Shown: piece after piece, positions 59,155-64,000 of the stretch
How the letters are laid out: the number at the start of each line of letters is the position of its first letter
How positions within the stretch are numbered: position 1 is the stretch's first letter
From: Natrialba taiwanensis DSM 12281
GTDB lineage: Archaea; Halobacteriota; Halobacteria; Halobacteriales; Natrialbaceae
Direction: 5' to 3'
Length of the DNA: 64,000 bases
Assembly (NCBI RefSeq): GCF_000337595.1
Contig: NZ_AOIL01000052.1
Location: forward strand, 128,604 to 192,603
Notes under the pieces: generated by a model
Database searches by the model: none
Seen by the model: the letters and a program-made list of their open reading frames with translations, nothing else
What the model was told of the DNA's origin: nothing
Position numbers and translations under genes: made by a program

Positions 59155-61377
59155 GTGTCCGAGACAGCCGGGTACATGCGCTTTTTCCCGTACGATCAGC
59201 CGTACGAGAATCAGCGCGAGGCGATGGACCGCATCCACAACGCGCTCACACGCGGGCAAAACGTACTCTTCGAGGGAGCCTGCGGGACCGGCAAAACCCT
59301 CTCTTCGCTGGTCCCCGCTCTCGAAGTCGCCCGCGAACAGGACAAGACCGTCGTCATCACGACGAACGTCCACCAGCAGATGCGCCAGTTCGTCGCGGAA
59401 GCCCGCGCGATCACCCGCGAGGAGTCGATCCGCGCCGTCGTCTTCAAGGGCAAAGGCTCGATGTGTCACATCGACGTCGGCTACGAGGAGTGCCAAACGC
59501 TCCGGGACAACACCCGCGCCGTCGTCGACGCCGAACAGGACAAACAGCAACTCGAACGCCGCCAGCGCGAACTCCTCGAAGAGAGCCAGGACGGCGACGG
59601 CGGCGCGGCCGACGCCCGCAGCGCCGTCATGGACGAACTCGAGTCCATCGAGGACCGCCTCGACGACCTCGAAGACCAGAACGTCTGTGAGTACTACCGG
59701 AACAACCTGACCGAAGACACCGAGGAATTCTTCGGCTGGCTCTTCGAGGACGTTCGCACCCCGGACGAAATTTACGACTACGCAGAGCAACGCCAGCTTT
59801 GCGGCTACGAACTCCTGAAGGAGGGCATCGAGGGCGTCGACCTCGTCGTCTGCAACTACCACCACCTGCTCGACGCCACGATCCGCGAGCAGTTCTTCCG
59901 CTGGCTCGGCCGCGACCCCGATGACGTGATCGCCGTCTTCGACGAGGCCCACAACGTCGAGGATGCCGCCCGCGAGCACGCCACCCGGACCTGCTCCGAA
60001 CGCACGTTCGAGTCCGCGCTGGATGAACTCGCGGAGACGGACGATCCGCGCGCAGAGGACGCCGTGAACGCGCTCTCTGCCTTCCACCGGGCGCTCGTCG
60101 AAACCTACGAGGACTCCTTCGGCTTCGGCGAGAGCGCGGTGCAACGCGCCGCGGATAACGCGAGCGGCCGCGGGCCGCGAGCGCGCGAACGGATCGGCGA
60201 GAACTGGGAGGACGTCCCGATCGCCAACGAGGGCCGACGCGACGACCTCACACTCGAGTTCTTGCAGCGCTACTCGGGGCGGGGGATCGAGGCGGACCTC
60301 GAGGCGGCGATGAAACTCGGCCAGGAGTTAGACGAGGAGTACGAGGAGGCTTACCGCGAGGGCGAGACGGCGACGCGGACGGAGTGTCAGACGCTCCAGG
60401 CGGCGGCGTTCGTCAGCGCGTGGATGAACGAAGGGGCAAAGGAAGGGCTCTATCCGGTCGTCTCCGTCACCCGCGACGCGGGGACCGACGAGATTTACGG
60501 CCGCGCGGAGCTGTACTCCTGTCTGCCTCGACAGGTCACCGGCCAGTTGTTCGAGGAGGTGTCCGCAACCGTGCTGATGAGTGCAACGCTGCAGCCGTTC
60601 GACGTGACCGAGGACGTGCTGGGGCTGGAGAAGCCGGTGACGATGGCCTACGGACTGCAGTTTCCCGCGGACAACCGCCGGACCTACGCCGTCGAGACGC
60701 CGCCGCTTTTCTCTTCGGACCGGGACGACCCGGCGGTCCAGACGGATGTCACGGAGACGATCCACGACGCCGTTCGCATGACGCCCGGGAACACGCTCGC
60801 CTTTTTCCCGAACTACGGGGAAGCGAGTCGGTACGCCGAACGACTCGAAAACCGGTCAGAGAGGACTGTCTACCTCGATGAACCGGGCGTCGCGGTCGAG
60901 GACCTTCGACAAGAGTTCATCGCGGACGACGACGCCGTCCTCTGTACCTCGCTGTGGGGGACGCTCGCGGAGGGGGTGAGCTTCGACGGCGAGGACGCCC
61001 GAACCGTGCTCGTCGTCGGGGTTCCGTACCCGCACCTCGACGACCGGGCCGAGGCGGTCCAGGAGGCCTACGACGCGGCCTTCGAGGGCACCGAGACCGG
61101 CTGGCGCTACGCGGTCGAGATTCCGACCGTCCGCAAGACCAGACAGGCGCTCGGCCGGGTCATCCGCTCGCCCGAAGACATCGGCGTCCGCGCGCTCCTC
61201 GACCGGCGTTACTCGAAGCAGGCGAAGTCTGATCTCGGCAAGTACAGCGTCAACAGTACCTTTCCGCACGAACAACGACAGGAGCTACTCGATATCGGCT
61301 CGGACAAACTCAAGTTCGCGATGCGAAACTTCTACGGCGACCACGACTGCTACGGTGGCGACCCACCGGCACCCTGA
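59155..61377 (+). CDS. XPD/Rad3-family Fe-S DNA helicase
   Basis: A 740-residue superfamily 2 helicase. Walker A is GACGTGKT (about 40-47) and the DEAH box is VFDEAHN (about 261-267). Four cysteines in MCHIDVGYEEC (about 103, 112), VCEYY (about 177) and QLCGYELL (about 215) form the [4Fe-4S] cluster of the arch/Fe-S domain. C-terminal motifs V-VI include SLWGTLAEGVSF and QALGRVIRSPED. A coiled-coil arch domain lies between about 115 and 175. The GTG at 59155, 24 nt after a cttttatcgg TATA element (59122-59131), is the start. Likely role: nucleotide-excision repair or related DNA processing. Confidence 0.95.
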   Translation: MSETAGYMRFFPYDQPYENQREAMDRIHNALTRGQNVLFEGACGTGKTLSSLVPALEVAREQDKTVVITTNVHQQMRQFVAEARAITREESIRAVVFKGKGSMCHIDVGYEECQTLRDNTRAVVDAEQDKQQLERRQRELLEESQDGDGGAADARSAVMDELESIEDRLDDLEDQNVCEYYRNNLTEDTEEFFGWLFEDVRTPDEIYDYAEQRQLCGYELLKEGIEGVDLVVCNYHHLLDATIREQFFRWLGRDPDDVIAVFDEAHNVEDAAREHATRTCSERTFESALDELAETDDPRAEDAVNALSAFHRALVETYEDSFGFGESAVQRAADNASGRGPRARERIGENWEDVPIANEGRRDDLTLEFLQRYSGRGIEADLEAAMKLGQELDEEYEEAYREGETATRTECQTLQAAAFVSAWMNEGAKEGLYPVVSVTRDAGTDEIYGRAELYSCLPRQVTGQLFEEVSATVLMSATLQPFDVTEDVLGLEKPVTMAYGLQFPADNRRTYAVETPPLFSSDRDDPAVQTDVTETIHDAVRMTPGNTLAFFPNYGEASRYAERLENRSERTVYLDEPGVAVEDLRQEFIADDDAVLCTSLWGTLAEGVSFDGEDARTVLVVGVPYPHLDDRAEAVQEAYDAAFEGTETGWRYAVEIPTVRKTRQALGRVIRSPEDIGVRALLDRRYSKQAKSDLGKYSVNSTFPHEQRQELLDIGSDKLKFAMRNFYGDHDCYGGDPPAP

Positions 61378-61409
61378 TTCGGCACGGGCGCTTTCGACGC
61401 CCGCCCTGC

Positions 61410-61778
61410 TCACTCGATCGTCACGTGCCCGACGCCGCCGATCAGCATCACGACGTGCGTTCCGCCGTCCTCGACCGACACCTCGAACGTCTCCTCGTCC
61501 GCCGTGATCGTCCGGGTGTCGACGATGCCGTTTTCTTCGTGATCCAGTCGAAATCCGATCCCCTCGCGTTCGAGATCCGAGCTCCCGTTCTCGCCGTCAC
61601 CGAGCGGAAATATCTCTTCGACCTCCACCGTGATTTCCAGTTCCGATCCCGCGTCGGCACTGAACTCGACGACTTCGTCCTCGCCGATCGTCGTATCGAC
61701 GCCACCGCCGGCGAGGAGTCCAGTACAGCCTGCAAACGGCACCGTTGCAGCGAGTGCCATGACAGAACGTCGGTTCAT
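61410..61778 (-). CDS. Small secreted lipoprotein
   Basis: A 122-residue protein with a twin-arginine start and lipobox (MNRRSVMALAATVPFAGC, lipidated Cys18), then a single acidic beta-rich domain (about 30-122) with no recognised family (VEFSADAGSELEITVEVEEIF..., TFEVSVEDGGTHVVMLIGGVGHVTIE). Likely anchored on the outer face of the membrane. The ATG at 61778 is the only start that gives an export signal; a longer in-frame frame upstream is unlike protein sequence. Convergent with the helicase gene. Confidence 0.75.
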   Translation of the reverse strand: MNRRSVMALAATVPFAGCTGLLAGGGVDTTIGEDEVVEFSADAGSELEITVEVEEIFPLGDGENGSSDLEREGIGFRLDHEENGIVDTRTITADEETFEVSVEDGGTHVVMLIGGVGHVTIE

Positions 61779-61845
61779 AGAACAGAGACACGATAGTAGC
61801 CACGAATAGTTTCTGGCCGAACTGCTGTGTCTTGTGCGTCTTCCG

Positions 61846-62187
61846 TTACTGCGGCTGGAGGCTTGATTCGGACGTAGCCGACTCCCAGGCCTCGTAGCCG
61901 CCGTCCATACTCGCAACGGACTCTGCGTCGCCGTACTCGTCGATGAGTCGAGCGGCCTGGATCGAGGTCTTTCCGATGTAGCAGTAGACGATGACCTCGT
62001 CGGCCCAGTCGCGGTCGACGACCGTCTCCTCGAGTTCGTCGATCGTGACGTGTTCGGCACCGGGGAGATGGCCGTCGTCGTAGGCCGTGTCCTCGCGGAC
62101 GTCGATCAGGTCGAGTTCATCGTCATCGTCATCGCCATCGTCGCCGATGCGGTCGCGGACCGTTTCGGGGGAGAGTTCGTCGATCAT
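61846..62187 (-). CDS. Rhodanese-like sulfurtransferase domain protein
   Basis: A 113-residue single rhodanese domain. The start (ELDLIDVREDTAYDDGHLPGAEHVTIDEL), the catalytic Cys69 in VYCYIGKTS (the six-residue active-site loop CYIGKT) and the C-terminal MDGGYEAWES are all present. It accepts a persulfide on the Cys and passes sulfur on. A GDDDDDE acidic insert lies near residue 18. It is 18 bp upstream of nothing further on the same strand but lies directly downstream of the TusA-like gene (18 bp gap), so it is part of the sulfur cluster reading YeeE-TusA-rhodanese. Confidence 0.92.
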   Translation of the reverse strand: MIDELSPETVRDRIGDDGDDDDDELDLIDVREDTAYDDGHLPGAEHVTIDELEETVVDRDWADEVIVYCYIGKTSIQAARLIDEYGDAESVASMDGGYEAWESATSESSLQPQ

Positions 62188-62205
62188 TGTCGTGTACAGG
62201 GTGGA

Positions 62206-62499
62206 TTACCGTTTCCGGAGGTAGATCCGATAGGTTGCGTCGCCGCTTCGCCACACCTTCGCGTCGGCGTCGTCGCCGACGGCTCGGGGGACGTTTTCGG
62301 TGCAGGGGACGTGGTCCGTCTCCTGGACGAGGAGGTCGCCCGACTCGAGCTGCTGGAGGCCCTTCTTGGCCTCGACTTGCGGGTACGGACAGACCTCGCC
62401 CATCATGTCCTGGACGAGGTCGGCCTCCTCGAAGAGTTCGGTTGCGTCGTCGTCGCTCAGTTCGTCCGGGGTGTTCGTTACGTCGTCGATGGATGGCAT
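62206..62499 (-). CDS. TusA-family sulfur carrier protein
   Basis: A 97-residue protein with an acidic 30-residue N-terminal extension and a TusA/SirA domain. The sulfur-relay motif is EVCPYPQ (Cys37, the CPxP signature) followed by the amphipathic helix VEAKKGLQQLESGDLLVQETDH; a second Cys66 is in VPCTENVP. TusA proteins shuttle sulfur between rhodaneses, permeases and thiolation enzymes. Positioned between the YeeE/YedE permease gene and the rhodanese gene, all on the minus strand, it fits a thiosulfate/sulfur import and relay pathway. Confidence 0.92.
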   Translation of the reverse strand: MPSIDDVTNTPDELSDDDATELFEEADLVQDMMGEVCPYPQVEAKKGLQQLESGDLLVQETDHVPCTENVPRAVGDDADAKVWRSGDATYRIYLRKR

Positions 62500-62575
62500 G
62501 TGTCTGTGCGTGTTGATTCGGGGTCAGTAGTGGTTGGCGATCGATTCGGTCAGGTATCGGACCGGAGGTGGCGCA

Positions 62576-63751
62576 TCAGATGGCACAGCCGACCTCGCGG
62601 TAGATCCAGTGGGTCATCACGTAGACGCCGGCGACGATGCCGACCGCGGCGATGAACGAGTGGACCGACAGCTCGGCGATACCCGAGTAGATGTTCCCGA
62701 TGTTACAGCCGGGCGCGAGTCGGGAGCCGGCTCCCATGAGGAGTCCGCCGACGACCGCGTTCGGGAGTCGCCGCCGCTTCGGCACGCGGACCGCGAAGTC
62801 CCCGCTCCAGACGGCGGCGAGAAACGCGCCGACGATGACGAACGCGATCATCACCATGTCGACGGTCACGTCGACGCCCTGGCCCTGGAAGAGCACGGAG
62901 CCCCAGTACTCGAACGAGTTCGCCTCGACGCCGACCTGCGAAAGGAGATAGCCGGTCCAGCGGGCTTCGGGACCGGTCACGCCGACGATCGAGTGCTGGG
63001 TGAACCAGAGCACGGCGGCGGCGGTGATTCCGAGGGCGGCGGTCCGCGGGTCCCAGGGCTGCTTGCTCGCGGCGATCGGGGTTCGCCACGCGCGAGCGAG
63101 ACCGCGCGCGTAGGTGGCCGTCCCGCGGGCGAACTGTCGTAACCCGATGACCGGCGCACGAAGCGCCCCGAGGTGCAACTGGGCCACGTCCGCGCGCTCG
63201 CCGAACTCGGCGGTCGTCGAGGCCCGTCCGACGAGGGTGGCGTACCCGATCAGCGCGACGATCGCGACGCCGACGCCGAGCAGTCCCGCCGGGATCGACG
63301 TGACGGTAAACAGGCTGACGCCCTCGCCCACCGTCAGCGCCGCGAAGTACGTGCTATCGAGCGTCGGGAAGGCGACGGTAAACGCCGCGTAGCCGATACC
63401 CATACAGAGCAGCGTCAGCCAGAACTGTAGGTAGCCCTCACCGGCACGATAGAGCGTGCCGCTGGCACAGCCGCCGGCGTAGGTCATCCCGATTCCGAAG
63501 ATGAAGCCGCCGACGAGTCCGGTGAGGCCCCACTGTGGCGTCCAGAACGTCTGATAGTACCCGAACTGGTAGGCGATCCCCCAGAAGACCATCGTCAAGA
63601 GCGTCGCGGCGAGAACGCCCTTCGTGACGCGGGAGTCCTTGTACGCGAAGAAGTCCCGAAAGGCGTTCACGAAGCAGAACCGCCCCTTCTGGAGGAACGC
63701 CCCCAGCGCGGTCCCGACGAGCGCTGCAACGAGTAGTGTCGAAAGCACCAT
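62576..63751 (-). CDS. YeeE/YedE-family sulfur-compound permease (TsuA-like)
   Basis: A 391-residue membrane protein with about nine to eleven helices in two repeats, each with the conserved cysteine signature: KGRFCFVNAFRDFF (Cys26), GMTYAGGCASGTLYRAG (Cys95) and a later APGCNIGN (near 344); a Cys is also near the C-terminus. The family includes thiosulfate transporter TsuA, in which these cysteines line the pathway. It should import thiosulfate or a related sulfur species and hand it to TusA and rhodanese encoded just downstream. Substrate is inferred from family and context. Confidence 0.93.
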   Translation of the reverse strand: MVLSTLLVAALVGTALGAFLQKGRFCFVNAFRDFFAYKDSRVTKGVLAATLLTMVFWGIAYQFGYYQTFWTPQWGLTGLVGGFIFGIGMTYAGGCASGTLYRAGEGYLQFWLTLLCMGIGYAAFTVAFPTLDSTYFAALTVGEGVSLFTVTSIPAGLLGVGVAIVALIGYATLVGRASTTAEFGERADVAQLHLGALRAPVIGLRQFARGTATYARGLARAWRTPIAASKQPWDPRTAALGITAAAVLWFTQHSIVGVTGPEARWTGYLLSQVGVEANSFEYWGSVLFQGQGVDVTVDMVMIAFVIVGAFLAAVWSGDFAVRVPKRRRLPNAVVGGLLMGAGSRLAPGCNIGNIYSGIAELSVHSFIAAVGIVAGVYVMTHWIYREVGCAI

Positions 63752-64000
63752 CGAAAGGCAACGGCTCGCCGGCCTTAACTCGCGTCCAGCCGGATGACTA
63801 TTCCCGCACTCCGGACGAACTCGAGTCGCCGAACCCGGCCGGTAACGGCTGCTCCCGGTGCCGAACGTCGTGGACTGGCGTCTCTGTGACTACTAGCTAC
63901 CAGCAGCATTTGCACCTACCGCGTACCGTCGATTGCGAGAGCGAACTGACGACTACGACTACGACAATTACAACGACTACAACGACCGTGACGACAACGG
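63752..64000. other. Region upstream of YeeE to window end, with a simple repeat
   Basis: No gene is supported. The left part must contain the promoter of the YeeE-TusA-rhodanese genes, read leftward. From about 63947 to the end the sequence is an imperfect tri/hexanucleotide repeat of the CGACTA/ACGACA type, which could code a Thr-rich or Asp/Tyr/Asn-rich tract of a gene beyond the edge; there is not enough to decide. Confidence 0.45.

Overview
The window is 64 kb of GC-rich DNA from a halophilic archaeon (class Halobacteria; the gene set would fit Natrialbaceae, but the family is an inference). The evidence is archaeal information-processing genes (DNA polymerase D large subunit, TBP, an RFC small-subunit paralogue, aIF1A, RNase Z, a Trm-G10-type methylase, an XPD-like helicase), strongly acidic proteins, many twin-arginine lipoproteins, and leaderless genes with a TATA box about 25-30 nt before the start codon. 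The first 17 bases are Illumina paired-end adapter, so position 1 is a contig end and the DNA polymerase gene there is truncated. I see no rRNA, tRNA, CRISPR array or complete insertion sequence.

Layout. 0-7.6 kb: polD large subunit, an AT-rich patch with one small membrane protein, a zinc-ribbon protein, ketopantoate reductase, an Nfu-type Fe-S protein and a PHP phosphoesterase. 7.6-18.1 kb: a DHH nuclease-like protein, then tetrapyrrole synthesis (hemC-cobA-hemD operon, hemL, hemB) interspersed with a truncated haemoglobin and an ammonium transporter fused to its own PII protein. 18-32 kb: housekeeping genes (lipoprotein, asparaginase, MFS permease, zinc ferredoxin, UspA, ion channel, TBP, tRNA methylase, thioesterase, RFC, RNase Z). 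32-46 kb: a VapBC-type toxin-antitoxin pair, a DUF460 protein, aIF1A, a P450 behind a TetR-like operator, aminotransferases, a cupredoxin, an M29 aminopeptidase and threonine aldolase. 46.8-57.0 kb: an amine-related region. 57-64 kb: a metallophosphatase, a CDF transporter, an XPD helicase and a sulfur-transfer cluster (rhodanese, TusA, YeeE/YedE).

The most interesting part is 46.8-57.0 kb. A histone-deacetylase/acetylpolyamine-amidohydrolase-like gene is divergent from a class III aminotransferase-nrpR operon, which is followed by a spermidine/putrescine-type ABC transporter operon with a fused double permease and a translationally coupled nitrilase-family amidase. A perfect GGAA-N6-TTCC palindrome, the operator sequence known for methanogen NrpR, lies 6 bp upstream of the aminotransferase start codon. 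This suggests a nitrogen-controlled module for scavenging acylated amines or amides. Next to it, at about 47.07 kb, the C-terminal part of an agmatinase abuts, head to head, the C-terminal part of a second nrpR-like gene. Both have lost their 5' halves, so this is an inversion breakpoint or an assembly chimera.

Other points: inverted repeats sit exactly where they could control transcription (around the TATA box at 24.35 kb, before vapBC at 32.5 kb, and on the P450 start at 36.66 kb); a coding-like ORF at 22.5 kb has no usable start codon; a four-tract C6-7 repeat at 57.17 kb could form a G-quadruplex; and many genes carry in-frame hexanucleotide-type low-complexity expansions.
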